This document shows, piece by piece, positions 8,051 through 16,072 of a stretch of 32,093 bases of DNA. The DNA lies in the NCBI GenBank assembly GCA_002428685.1, contig DIXL01000038.1, positions 1-32,093 on the forward strand, given 5' to 3'. The notes under the pieces were generated by a model. It worked only from the letters and a program-made list of their open reading frames with translations. It ran no database searches and was not told where the DNA came from. The position numbers and the translations under genes were made by a program. Each line of letters begins with the position of its first letter. The stretch's first letter is position 1. Origin of the DNA: Cloacimonetes bacterium UBA6081. GTDB lineage: Bacteria; Cloacimonadota; Cloacimonadia; Cloacimonadales; Cloacimonadaceae.

Positions 8051-9127
8051 ATGAAAAAGCAGCTAATCTACGTTTACCCTTCCCTTAGCTCGTTTGTTAA
8101 AGTGGACGAGGCCATACTAAGTTCTCAATACAGGATAACGAAGGTTTGCCTGAATCAGGATAAAGGCAAGTTTGCCTATTTGTGTGGACTTATTAAACTG
8201 GCATTTTGCATTTTTACAAACTCCAGAATAAAACTGGTAACCGTGTGGTTTGCAGACTATCATGCCATGGTAGCAGTGTTTCTGGCAAACTTGCTGAAAA
8301 TGAAAAGTGTAGTGCTAATAGGAGGATATGATGCAGTTTGCTACCCAGAATTTCGCTATGGGGTTTTCACTCATAAATTAAGGGGCTGGTGCGCAGCTTA
8401 TGCTTTAAGGCATACAGACCTGATTATCGCCAATCACGAAGCTTTGCTCAGTTCTCAAAATCTGTATTACAACCCCAAAGGACACCCGGAAGGAGTGTTT
8501 CAGCTTGTTCCAGGGCTAAAAACCAAAGCAGAGGTGATTTATAATTCAATCACAGTTGATAATGCCTTGCCGGTTGATTCAATACACCAGAATCAGATCT
8601 TGTGTGTGGGTGGAACTCCAAGATACAATGATACATACAACAAGGGTTTTGATCTTATTTTTTCCGTAGCAGCGTTAGAACCGGACTGGCACTTCGTTCT
8701 GGTTGGGATAGATCAACAATGGATGCCCGGACTGGAAAAGGATTTAGCTATCTCAAAGCTAAAGAACGTGGTAATTTTGCCTGCAATTCCGCACGAGGAA
8801 GTGTTGGATTTAATGCAAACCAGCAGCATCTATGTGCAGCCTTCCATTTCGGAAGGAATGCCTAATGCTTTGATGGAAGCTATGTTACATGGTTGCATTC
8901 CTGTGGGTTCCAATGTGGCTGGAATTCCCACACTGATAGGGGAATGGGGAGTAATTTTTAATCAGCGTAAGGCAACTGATTTTCGGGCAGCCATTCAAAG
9001 GGCGATGGATTTGCAGCCAGACCGCCAAGCTATCTCAAACAGCATTTGGGAGAGATTTAACCCCAGGATCAGGCAGCAAGCACTGTTGGAAAACCTTCGA
9101 AAGCTGGCGGATTCTAAAAAGCCCTAA
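8051..9127 (+). CDS. Glycosyltransferase family 4 protein
   Basis: This 358-residue GT-B protein has an N-terminal domain with VVLIGGYDAVCYPEF and a C-terminal Glycos_transf_1 domain: ILCVGGTPRYNDTYNKGFDL, HFVLVGI, then VVILPAIPHEEVLDLMQTSS and the E-x7-E type motif SEGMPNALMEAM (about residues 268-279) that contacts the nucleotide-sugar. It begins 7 nt after the preceding glycosyltransferase and closes the plus-strand polysaccharide unit. Its stop overlaps the stop of the minus-strand response regulator by 4 nt. The donor sugar is unknown. Confidence 0.92.
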   Translation: MKKQLIYVYPSLSSFVKVDEAILSSQYRITKVCLNQDKGKFAYLCGLIKLAFCIFTNSRIKLVTVWFADYHAMVAVFLANLLKMKSVVLIGGYDAVCYPEFRYGVFTHKLRGWCAAYALRHTDLIIANHEALLSSQNLYYNPKGHPEGVFQLVPGLKTKAEVIYNSITVDNALPVDSIHQNQILCVGGTPRYNDTYNKGFDLIFSVAALEPDWHFVLVGIDQQWMPGLEKDLAISKLKNVVILPAIPHEEVLDLMQTSSIYVQPSISEGMPNALMEAMLHGCIPVGSNVAGIPTLIGEWGVIFNQRKATDFRAAIQRAMDLQPDRQAISNSIWERFNPRIRQQALLENLRKLADSKKP

Positions 9128-9495
9128 TCTTTGGCCAGAACCTCTTCGATTTTGGAGATCAGTTCTTCCCGCATAAAAGGCTTTTGCAAAGATGCCTTGG
9201 CACCAAGCTTCTGCGCCAGAGGCAAATAGCTATCAGGTCCGAACTTTCCTCCCCCGCTCATAGCAATGATCTTTAGGTTGGGATGATTGGCCAGAAGCTC
9301 CTGAATGGTTTCCAAGCCCTCTTTATCTGGCATGATAATATCTGTTAAAACCAAATCCGGATCAAAGGCATCACACTCCTCCACTGCCTGATTACCATCC
9401 CCGGCCTGACGGACATCATATCCGGCCCGGGATAGCATTTGGACTAATACATTTCTGAAACTGCTGTCATCTTCTATTACAAGTATCTTTGCCAT
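9124..9495 (-). CDS. Stand-alone response-regulator receiver protein
   Basis: The 123 residues contain only a CheY-like receiver domain. Visible are the acidic pocket E8-D9-D10, the phospho-accepting D52 (LVLTDIIMPD), S80 and K105 (SLQKPF). No DNA-binding or enzymatic output domain is attached, so it must act by protein-protein contact or as a phosphorelay intermediate. A ribosome site AAGGAAG precedes the ATG. No histidine kinase is encoded in the window, so its partner is unknown. Confidence 0.95.
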   Translation of the reverse strand: MAKILVIEDDSSFRNVLVQMLSRAGYDVRQAGDGNQAVEECDAFDPDLVLTDIIMPDKEGLETIQELLANHPNLKIIAMSGGGKFGPDSYLPLAQKLGAKASLQKPFMREELISKIEEVLAKD

Positions 9496-9639
9496 TTTAT
9501 CTTCCTTAAGCTTAACTGAGACATTTTACCCATTCAATTTACCGGGTTCGGTAGCAATGTATTTTAATCAAGAGTTTTGTAAAGGGGATTTATGTGAATT
9601 TTGTCTCAGGACTGCACAACTTGTTGATTTATTGCCACA

Positions 9640-9670
9640 AAAAAGTAAAAGGCATCCACTGGGGATGCCT
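9640..9670 (-). terminator. Intrinsic terminator after tRNA-Phe
   Basis: On the minus strand the stem AGGCATCC/GGATGCCT (9650-9657 with 9663-9670) with a short loop is followed by TTTACTTTTTT. It begins about 12 nt after the tRNA 3' end. Confidence 0.85.
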
Positions 9671-9681
9671 GAAACTTGGAA

Positions 9682-9758
9682 TGGTGGCGAGACCCAGAAT
9701 CGAACTGGGGACACAAGGCTTTTCAGGCCTCTGCTCTACCGGCTGAGCTATCTCGCCA
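9682..9758 (-). tRNA. tRNA-Phe (GAA)
   Basis: The minus strand folds as a full cloverleaf: acceptor GGCGAGA/TCTCGCC, D-stem GCTC/GAGC, anticodon stem GAGGC/GCCTT with loop CTGAAAA giving anticodon GAA, T-stem CCCAG/CTGGG with TTCGATT, and an encoded CCA end. It is flanked by its own promoter-like element and terminator, so it is transcribed as a single gene. Confidence 0.96.
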
Positions 9759-9769
9759 TAGCCTTGGAC

Positions 9770-9798
9770 ATATCCTTGTAAACCCCCTTTTCTGTCAA
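9770..9798 (-). promoter_or_regulatory. Promoter for tRNA-Phe
   Basis: A perfect -35 box TTGACA (9793-9798, minus strand) is followed 17 nt later by a weak -10 GATATG (9770-9775), 11 nt ahead of the tRNA. The -35 lies in a 16-bp sequence shared exactly with the tatD promoter near 31701-31716. Confidence 0.6.
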
Positions 9799-9832
9799 GC
9801 GGAAAAAGGGGAAATGCCTTTAAATATCGTTT

Positions 9833-11974
9833 TTACTTTAGTTTCAGCACCTTATGCGTAGCTACCTCTGCACCCTCAATCACACGAACCATATACACTC
9901 CTGCGGCACAACTATTGCCCCGGACGTCTTTCCCATCCCAGTTTATCTCTCTTGTCCCTTGTTGCATCGAAGCGTAATCTGACTGCCAAACTTGCTGCCC
10001 TTTTAGATTGTATATCCTTATTTTGATCGTTCCAGAATTTATACTGTTGAAGCGGATGGTTGTGGTGCCTCTGAAGGGATTGGGGTAGTTGCCAAGTGAT
10101 TTAACAACCGGAGTAATCGGATCATCATTGCTTACTGGAATTCCGTTTTCATTGAACAGAAATAGATATTTCGAGCCTATCCATTTAGTATTATTTGCAT
10201 CCACGTAGATATTTGTGATAGAATTGCCACTCAGGGGAGAGTTTGAACCGTTGAATGAAGTCCATGATCCATCGGCATACTTATACACAACACAGTCCGG
10301 GAAATAAGTTCCAGCCCAAATTGCCTCGTTTTGATCTACTGCCACAGTTCTGAGGTTGTTGGCCAGCAAATCGGAGTTAGTGGTATCGTAATGAGTCCAT
10401 TGGCCATCTTGCAAACAAGAAAGCTCTCCCTCAGCTACCCATACAGCTCCATCACGACCAAAGGCTATGTCATGAACATTATTCACCTCGGTATATGTGG
10501 TCCATTCTCCTTCAAAGTAGCTGCATAAACCAGCTTGACCTCCAATCCAGATTCGGCCGGATGGATCTTGTTTAATACGCTTTGTGTGAGCAAGGTTCAT
10601 GCCGGTTTCAATAGAGCTTAGCAATGTCCATACCCCATTTGAGTATCGGGAAACTCCCGACACATTACCTATCCACACTTCAGTTAAGGACACTGCACAA
10701 ATGGTCTGTATTTCTGAACCGCTAAGCCCGGTGTGTGAAGAATTAAAAATCTCTGAACCCTGCGGGCCAGTCCTTAATAGCCCCAAACAAGTGCTAACCC
10801 ACATATTTAATTGTTGATCCTGTGCTAAAGCCCAAACATGAGGGCAAGGCATGTCCAGGTTATGCTGCCCAAAGATTTCGTAGTTACCATCGTCCAAGCT
10901 AAAAAAGCCACCATTACCTTTATCTTCAGATGTGCTAAGCCAGAATTTATTATCAAACCCCTTGAATATGGATGTTACAAAATTACTTGCCAAGGGAATT
11001 GCACTATGTGGATAGGCAGAATAATTGCTGCCGTCAAACTTGATTAAAGAACAGGGTGAATGATAGTCGGTTACACCCAGCCAGATATTTTGAGCGTCAT
11101 CAACCAATATAGTGCAAAAACTGCTTGGATTGTCACCAAACAAAGTAATGGGATAATTCAGAAATTGACCTGCATCAAAGCATAACATATAACTGTTGTT
11201 GTAAAGCCACACACGTTCAGAACTGTCTATGTAAACATCATCTAACTCAATAAGGCTATATCCACTTAAGCTGGTATAGAATACCCAGATCTCACTTACA
11301 TACATGGCTATACCTTGTTCGAAGCCAAACCAACCTTGTCCGGAAGCCTTGAAATCTACGAACTTCACAGAATTGTAGGGAAGCGTGGAATTTGAGGTAG
11401 TATATGAATGCCAAATAGTGCCATCAAAGCAAAAAGCACCAGATTCTGTTGCCAGCCAAATCCCATTGGAAGGATCTACTGCCATGTCATTAATTACCAT
11501 TGTGGCAGGCAAACTTGAGTTTGCACTGTTATATGATTGCCAGTTACCTTGATAATACCTTGCAACCCCTAACGGAGTAGCGAACCAAACAGCACTCAGA
11601 TGATCGGTAACAATCTTAATCACATCATTATGCAGCAAACCGGAATTATTGACGTCAAACAGATCCCATTGCGTGCCATTAAATCTCATAGCACCATACA
11701 ATCCTCCCACCCATAAATTACTATTCATGTCTGTGCACGAAGTTTTGAAGTAATTAGAGGGATAGGGAGTGTTATACTGGTTGTATTGAGTTCGGATATT
11801 GGTAGTCTGATTCCAACGCATTATTCCTGCTGCTGTTACCACCCAAAGATTAGAATTGCTGTAGCTGAGGGATGTTACACTGTTAGCAGGTGAATAAACT
11901 TGCCAGTTTTCGGTTTGGCCTAATAATCCCAGGATAAAAGGCAGGAAGAAAGCTAATGTAATAAATCTTTTCAC
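9833..11974 (-). CDS. Secreted two-component-propeller-like protein with FlgD/T9SS-type C-terminal tail
   Basis: The 713-residue protein has a signal peptide (KRFITLAFFLPFILGLLG). About twelve repeats follow, each with W/YxW-V and Y--NSxL pieces (for example YNTPYPSN, NSGLLHNDVIKIV, WFATPLGVARY, NSTLPYNSVKFV, NSDLLANNLRTV), resembling the ligand-binding beta-propellers of hybrid two-component sensors. It is not fused to a kinase. The C-terminus carries an NPF motif (LGNYPNPFRGTTTIRF) and an Ig-like FlgD/Por-tail fold ending GVYMVRV...HKVLKLK, as in type-IX-secretion or FlgD-tailed proteins. The GTG start is chosen because GGAG lies 5 nt upstream; the ATG seven codons earlier has no ribosome site. 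It is a single gene, after the tRNA on the same strand direction. Substrate and role are unknown. Confidence 0.85.
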   Translation of the reverse strand: MKRFITLAFFLPFILGLLGQTENWQVYSPANSVTSLSYSNSNLWVVTAAGIMRWNQTTNIRTQYNQYNTPYPSNYFKTSCTDMNSNLWVGGLYGAMRFNGTQWDLFDVNNSGLLHNDVIKIVTDHLSAVWFATPLGVARYYQGNWQSYNSANSSLPATMVINDMAVDPSNGIWLATESGAFCFDGTIWHSYTTSNSTLPYNSVKFVDFKASGQGWFGFEQGIAMYVSEIWVFYTSLSGYSLIELDDVYIDSSERVWLYNNSYMLCFDAGQFLNYPITLFGDNPSSFCTILVDDAQNIWLGVTDYHSPCSLIKFDGSNYSAYPHSAIPLASNFVTSIFKGFDNKFWLSTSEDKGNGGFFSLDDGNYEIFGQHNLDMPCPHVWALAQDQQLNMWVSTCLGLLRTGPQGSEIFNSSHTGLSGSEIQTICAVSLTEVWIGNVSGVSRYSNGVWTLLSSIETGMNLAHTKRIKQDPSGRIWIGGQAGLCSYFEGEWTTYTEVNNVHDIAFGRDGAVWVAEGELSCLQDGQWTHYDTTNSDLLANNLRTVAVDQNEAIWAGTYFPDCVVYKYADGSWTSFNGSNSPLSGNSITNIYVDANNTKWIGSKYLFLFNENGIPVSNDDPITPVVKSLGNYPNPFRGTTTIRFNSINSGTIKIRIYNLKGQQVWQSDYASMQQGTREINWDGKDVRGNSCAAGVYMVRVIEGAEVATHKVLKLK

Positions 11975-12072
11975 GATCTCTCCATTGTAGCTCATTTAAT
12001 GTTTTCTATATAAAGCAATTATCATTCCAATTTATTCAGATCTTTAGCTTTAGGCATATTCTTTCAAAAAAC

Positions 12073-12101
12073 TTGACATTTTGTTAGTTTGCAATTATTG
12101 G
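12073..12101 (+). promoter_or_regulatory. Probable promoter of the inositol-phosphate operon
   Basis: TTGACA at 12073-12078 is followed 17 nt later by TATTGG (12096-12101), a weak -10. It lies about 70 nt before the ATG used for the inositol-phosphate synthase. The perfect -35 makes it the best candidate in the gap between the divergent genes. Confidence 0.5.
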
Positions 12102-12169
12102 GTGCGAAAGTAATGTATTGAGTAGTAATGCAATTTGCGTATTACAGGATTCAAACGAAGGAGAAAACC

Positions 12170-13489
12170 ATGCTTAGAGGAACAGACATTAAGCCTGCTG
12201 AAGGCAAGCTGGGCGTATTAATTGTTGGCTTGGGTGCAGTTAGCACCACTTTTGTTGCGGGAGTTGAAGCTATTAAAAAGGGGTATTCGGAACCATTGGG
12301 TTCTGTGTCGCAAATGGCAACCATCCGTTTGGGTAAACGCACAGACAACCGCACTCCCCTGATTAGGGACTTTGTTCCTTTGGCCCAGCTTAAGGATCTG
12401 GAGTTTCTGGCATGGGATATTTTTGAGAGCGATGCCTACGAAGCAGCTTGTAAAGCGGGTGTGCTGGAGCAACCTATATTAGATTCGTTGGAAAATGAAC
12501 TTCGTGCTTTAAAGCCTCATAAAGCGGTTTTTAGCAGCGATTATGTAAAAAAACTACATGGAACTCACGTAAAGCAAGGAGCTAACAAGCTGGAACTGGC
12601 GCAGCAATTGATGGAAGATATCCGCAGTTTCAAAGCAGAAAAAAAGCTTAATAGAATGGTGCTGGCCTGGGCTGCTTCCACCGAGATTTATCTTGAACCC
12701 AATCCCGTGCAGGATACAATTAGCAGTTTTGAACAGGCCATGCAAAATAATCATCCGGCCATCTCTCCTTCCATGATTTATGCTTATGCAGCCCTAAAAA
12801 TGGGCATCCCTTTTATAAATGGTGCGCCAAACCTCAATCTGGAAATTCCGGCTCTGCGCGAACTATCTATCCAGAATAAAGTTGCTGTGGGTGGTAAAGA
12901 TTTTAAAACCGGTCAAACCCTGATGAAAACCATTATTGCGCCAGGCTTGAAGGCAAGGATGTTAGGTTTGAACGGTTGGTTTTCCACCAACATTCTTGGT
13001 AACCGGGATGGCGAAGTTCTGGACGATCCCGAATCATTCAAAACCAAGGAAGTTAGCAAGTTATCGGTGCTCGAATCCATTCTGGAGCAAGACAAATATC
13101 CTCAGTTATATGGAAACATCTACCATAAAGTGCGGATAAATTACTATCCTCCGCGGGGCGATAACAAAGAAAGCTGGGATAATATCGACATTTTCGGCTG
13201 GCTTGGCTACCCCATGCAGATCAAGATAAATTTCTTGTGCCGAGATAGCATTCTGGCCGCTCCGGTATTGCTGGATCTGATCTTGTTCACCGATTTGGCC
13301 ATGCGCTGTGAGATGTTTGGTGTGCAGGAATGGTTGTCTTTCTATTGGAAATCGCCTATGGCTGCTCCGGGTTTGCATCCGGAAAACGATTTGTTTATCC
13401 AGCAAACTAAGCTGAAAAACACTCTGCGCTATATGATGAAAGAAGATTTGATCACACATCTGGGTTTGGAATATTACGATCAAATGTAA
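12170..13489 (+). CDS. ino1: myo-Inositol-1-phosphate synthase
   Basis: The enzyme converts glucose-6-phosphate to inositol-1-phosphate with NAD. The 439-residue protein has the NAD-binding glycine-rich loop (LGVLIVGLGAVSTTF) and the catalytic-core segments KTGQTLMKTIIAPGL and GWFSTNILGNRDGEVLDDPE, then SILAAPVLLDLILF and FYWKSPMAAPG near the end. These match the prokaryotic MIPS lineage seen in Archaeoglobus and Thermotoga. The start at 12170 has AAGGAG 6 nt upstream; a longer frame from 12128 lacks one. It is first in a three-gene unit whose other members use or make CDP-activated polyols, so the product is probably channelled to CDP-inositol rather than only to lipids. It could instead serve phosphatidylinositol, but no CDP-alcohol phosphatidyltransferase is in the window. 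Confidence 0.94.
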   Translation: MLRGTDIKPAEGKLGVLIVGLGAVSTTFVAGVEAIKKGYSEPLGSVSQMATIRLGKRTDNRTPLIRDFVPLAQLKDLEFLAWDIFESDAYEAACKAGVLEQPILDSLENELRALKPHKAVFSSDYVKKLHGTHVKQGANKLELAQQLMEDIRSFKAEKKLNRMVLAWAASTEIYLEPNPVQDTISSFEQAMQNNHPAISPSMIYAYAALKMGIPFINGAPNLNLEIPALRELSIQNKVAVGGKDFKTGQTLMKTIIAPGLKARMLGLNGWFSTNILGNRDGEVLDDPESFKTKEVSKLSVLESILEQDKYPQLYGNIYHKVRINYYPPRGDNKESWDNIDIFGWLGYPMQIKINFLCRDSILAAPVLLDLILFTDLAMRCEMFGVQEWLSFYWKSPMAAPGLHPENDLFIQQTKLKNTLRYMMKEDLITHLGLEYYDQM

Positions 13490-13520
13490 GAATTCACGAT
13501 TATAAGAGTAACGCACAAAG

Positions 13521-14627
13521 ATGCAGAAGATAAAGCTGCTGTTCAAAATAGGCTATGCCTATCATAAAGCCGCATTTGATCCTATTATAGATTTGCTGCT
13601 TAATAACCCCAAATACGATGTCCGGTTCTCGCTGGATATGGAGAAAGTGAAGTATTTCGGGATTGAATTCCCCTATCGGCATGCAATTATTGATCAGTGG
13701 AAAAAGCTGGGTTATCGTTTTACCAAAGAAACATCCGGTTTTGACATCGTAATTGCCGGAGACACCTTGCGTAATGCCGAAGCTTATGGTAAAACCCTTT
13801 TAATTTTCCTGAATCATGGCACCGGCATAAAGAATATATTATACAGGAACTTAGCCAAAGCCAAGGGGCACAAATACCAAATATTTGTGGAAGGTGAACA
13901 TCGGGTTAGTTCTCTTCAAAACTCTCCCCATTTGGGCCAGAGCGAAGTGCATTTAATTGGCCTGCCCAAGCTGGATTATTACTTCACGCACAAATATCAG
14001 CGAGTAGAGGTTTTGGCCAAGCTTGGGCTGAATCCCAACAAGCAAACCGTGCTGTTTGCACCCACATACAAACCCACCTGTATTTACGCTATAAAGGATG
14101 ACATCTTTACGCAGACCACAGCTTACAACCTGATTATCAAGCTGCATCCCTATAGCTGGATGGGCAAATATGCTCCCCACAAACAGCATCGCATTTTTGA
14201 ACGAAGAGTTAAGCGTTATAACCATGCAGTGCTATTACCCTTTTCCGAGTTTAGTATTCTGCCCTATTATGTGGCCTCGGATGTAATTATCAGCGAAGCT
14301 TCCAGCACTGTTTTTGATTACATTGCTTTTAACAAGTTCGGAATAGTTTATGATCTGGGCTGCGATAAATTGAAACATTCGGATGGACAACCACTATTGG
14401 AAATTGACAACCGTGAATTTTTGGCAGGTGCGTTTCCGCACATACAATCCGGAAAACAATTACCCGAGGCAATACAGCAAGCCCTAAACCCCACTTCCCA
14501 GATGATTGCAAAGGCAAATGAATACCGCAGCAGCTTTTTTTACGGTTTGGACGGCAAGGCGAGCCAACGTTTTGTAGCAAAAATGGAACAGCTTTATCAG
14601 GAAGGCGGACATGAAAATGGAGCGTAA
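13521..14627 (+). CDS. CDP-glycerol:glycerophosphotransferase (TagB/TagF) family enzyme
   Basis: The 368-residue protein has the conserved GT-B motifs of the TagB/TagF polyol-phosphate transferase family: an HGTG loop at residues 99-102, APTYKPT at 180-186, KLHP at 207-210 and SDVIISEASSTVFDY at 253-267. In Gram-positive bacteria this family transfers glycerol- or ribitol-phosphate from the CDP form onto a growing teichoic acid. It sits 31 nt after ino1 and 3 nt before the IPCT-like gene, so its donor here is inferred to be CDP-inositol. The acceptor is unknown. No membrane segment is obvious, so it acts at the cytoplasmic face. It is about the length of the catalytic domain alone. Confidence 0.9.
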   Translation: MQKIKLLFKIGYAYHKAAFDPIIDLLLNNPKYDVRFSLDMEKVKYFGIEFPYRHAIIDQWKKLGYRFTKETSGFDIVIAGDTLRNAEAYGKTLLIFLNHGTGIKNILYRNLAKAKGHKYQIFVEGEHRVSSLQNSPHLGQSEVHLIGLPKLDYYFTHKYQRVEVLAKLGLNPNKQTVLFAPTYKPTCIYAIKDDIFTQTTAYNLIIKLHPYSWMGKYAPHKQHRIFERRVKRYNHAVLLPFSEFSILPYYVASDVIISEASSTVFDYIAFNKFGIVYDLGCDKLKHSDGQPLLEIDNREFLAGAFPHIQSGKQLPEAIQQALNPTSQMIAKANEYRSSFFYGLDGKASQRFVAKMEQLYQEGGHENGA

Positions 14628-14630
14628 AAC

Positions 14631-15338
14631 ATGTTAGGAGTAATTATCGCGGCTGGTCTGGGCAGCAGATTGTGGAACGTTAGTAATCAAATACCCAAAA
14701 CCCTGTTGCCTTTTGGAAAAGGAACCATTCTTTCCACCATAATCAGCCGGCTTCATGCTGCCGGAGTAAGTGATCTACTTGTGGTAGTTGGCTACAACCA
14801 GGATTTTATCAGAGAGTATCTCAGCACCTATAAAAGCCCCATCCCCATTACAATTATCGAAAACACTCAATGGGAACGCGGCAATGGGCTATCTGTTTAC
14901 ACAGTGAAAGAAAGTGTTGGTAATAAACCGTTTATCCTTTCCATGTCCGATCATATAGTGCAGCTTGAGGCCCTGGAAAAGATTGTATCAAGCCCCGCAA
15001 CCTGCAATCTGCTATTAGTGGATCCCTATTTAGAGACAAATTTCGATTTGGCTGATGCCACCAAGGTTCGCACCAATGGCGCAGAAATCATAGAGATTGG
15101 TAAAGAGCTTACAGATTATAATGCTTTGGATTGCGGCATCTTCCGCCTGGAATGTGATTTCTTTGCTGCAGTGGAAATCGCTGTGGAAAATGGCAACGAA
15201 TCCATCAGTGCAGCCATAACCGAGCTAATAAAGAATAAACGCATGCAAGCAGTTTGTGTTGATAAGCCCAATCAGTGGCTGGATATAGACACCCCCGAAG
15301 CCTATGAATTTGCCAGAGGTGGAGTTTCGCTCTGCTGA
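14631..15338 (+). CDS. CTP:inositol-1-phosphate cytidylyltransferase-like nucleotidyltransferase
   Basis: The 235-residue protein is a sugar-1-phosphate nucleotidyltransferase (NTP_transferase fold): AAGLGSRL at residues 7-14 and PKTLLPF at 22-28. Several segments match the cytidylyltransferase half of archaeal IPCT: ERGNGLSV (82-89), FILSMSDHIV (101-110), ADATKVRTNG (141-150), DCGIFRL (167-173) and WLDIDTP (216-222). No CDP-alcohol transferase domain is fused, unlike the bifunctional archaeal enzyme. Reading ino1 at the front of the operon, the likely reaction is inositol-1-phosphate plus CTP to CDP-inositol. LicC-type choline-phosphate cytidylyltransferase is an alternative but fits less well. 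The last 37 bp overlap, tail to tail, the tcdA gene. Confidence 0.82.
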   Translation: MLGVIIAAGLGSRLWNVSNQIPKTLLPFGKGTILSTIISRLHAAGVSDLLVVVGYNQDFIREYLSTYKSPIPITIIENTQWERGNGLSVYTVKESVGNKPFILSMSDHIVQLEALEKIVSSPATCNLLLVDPYLETNFDLADATKVRTNGAEIIEIGKELTDYNALDCGIFRLECDFFAAVEIAVENGNESISAAITELIKNKRMQAVCVDKPNQWLDIDTPEAYEFARGGVSLC

Positions 15339-16072
15339 GCCTGCCGGATTACCCATGAAGCTGCCATCATACCCATAATAGCCGGCATGTAGCTGATAGA
15401 GCCAATGGTTTTACGCTGCCTGCCACGTGTAATGATTAGTTCATCGGGGCTTTCTATGTCTTCATCGGGTTGGGTAGGTAGCTCTGAGGAATAAACGCAG
15501 GGAAATTTTCCGAGGACTCCACGACGTCCCAGAAATTTACGCACCCTTCGGGCCAGGGGACAATTGTGGCTTTTATCAATTGTGGAAAGGTGAATACAGC
15601 TTGGATCGAAACGGTTTCCGGCACCCATTATACTGATGAATTTCCGCTCAGTTTTTGCCAGCATTTCCAATAAACCTATCTTTGGCCCCAGACTGTCAAT
15701 GGCATCCACAATATATTCTGCATCCTTTAGTAGTTCCTGGCGGTTTTCGCTATCCAGAAACACGTTGTGAAGGGTGATTTCGGCCAGGGGATTGATGTCC
15801 AGTATGCGGCTTTTCATCAGCTCTGTTTTGGCTTTGCCTATTGTGGATTGCAGTGCCAGAATCTGGCGATTGATATTGCTGGAGCTAACTGTATCAAAAT
15901 CTATCAGGATAAATCTGCCGATTCCAGCGCGAGCCAAAACTTCAGCAGCGTATGAGCCCACTCCACCCAAGCCAATTACTGCCACGCTGGTTTTGGCAAG
16001 CCGGGACAAAGCTTCGCTTCCGATCAGGAGTTCCGTGCGCGAGAAATCACTGGGGGAGCAATTTGCGAGCAT
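15302..16072 (-). CDS. tcdA: tRNA threonylcarbamoyladenosine dehydratase (TcdA/CsdL-like, ThiF/MoeB family)
   Basis: The 256-residue E1-like protein has the nucleotide-binding loop GLGGVGS at residues 34-40, the DFDTVSSSNINRQ segment at 58-70 (the adenylation-site Asn/Arg pattern), and DAIDSLGPK further on, as in E. coli TcdA of 268 residues. TcdA makes cyclic t6A at position 37 of ANN-decoding tRNAs using ATP. It is the last gene of the minus-strand operon; its start overlaps the end of the TatD gene by 26 bp, and its stop overlaps the end of the IPCT-like gene by 37 bp. A general ThiF-type adenylyltransferase is the fallback call. Confidence 0.88.
   Translation of the reverse strand: MLANCSPSDFSRTELLIGSEALSRLAKTSVAVIGLGGVGSYAAEVLARAGIGRFILIDFDTVSSSNINRQILALQSTIGKAKTELMKSRILDINPLAEITLHNVFLDSENRQELLKDAEYIVDAIDSLGPKIGLLEMLAKTERKFISIMGAGNRFDPSCIHLSTIDKSHNCPLARRVRKFLGRRGVLGKFPCVYSSELPTQPDEDIESPDELIITRGRQRKTIGSISYMPAIMGMMAASWVIRQAQQSETPPLANS

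Noticed and set aside
9557..9861. Small plus-strand genes over the tRNA region
   Set aside because: These frames are antisense to tRNA-Phe and its terminator, with no recognisable domain or ribosome site.
13521..14627. Evidence that the organism is Gram-positive (teichoic acid gene)
   Set aside because: TamB, Lol proteins, an outer-membrane barrel and heptosyltransferase in the same window show a diderm envelope; the TagF-like genes are better read as a modified use of the family.
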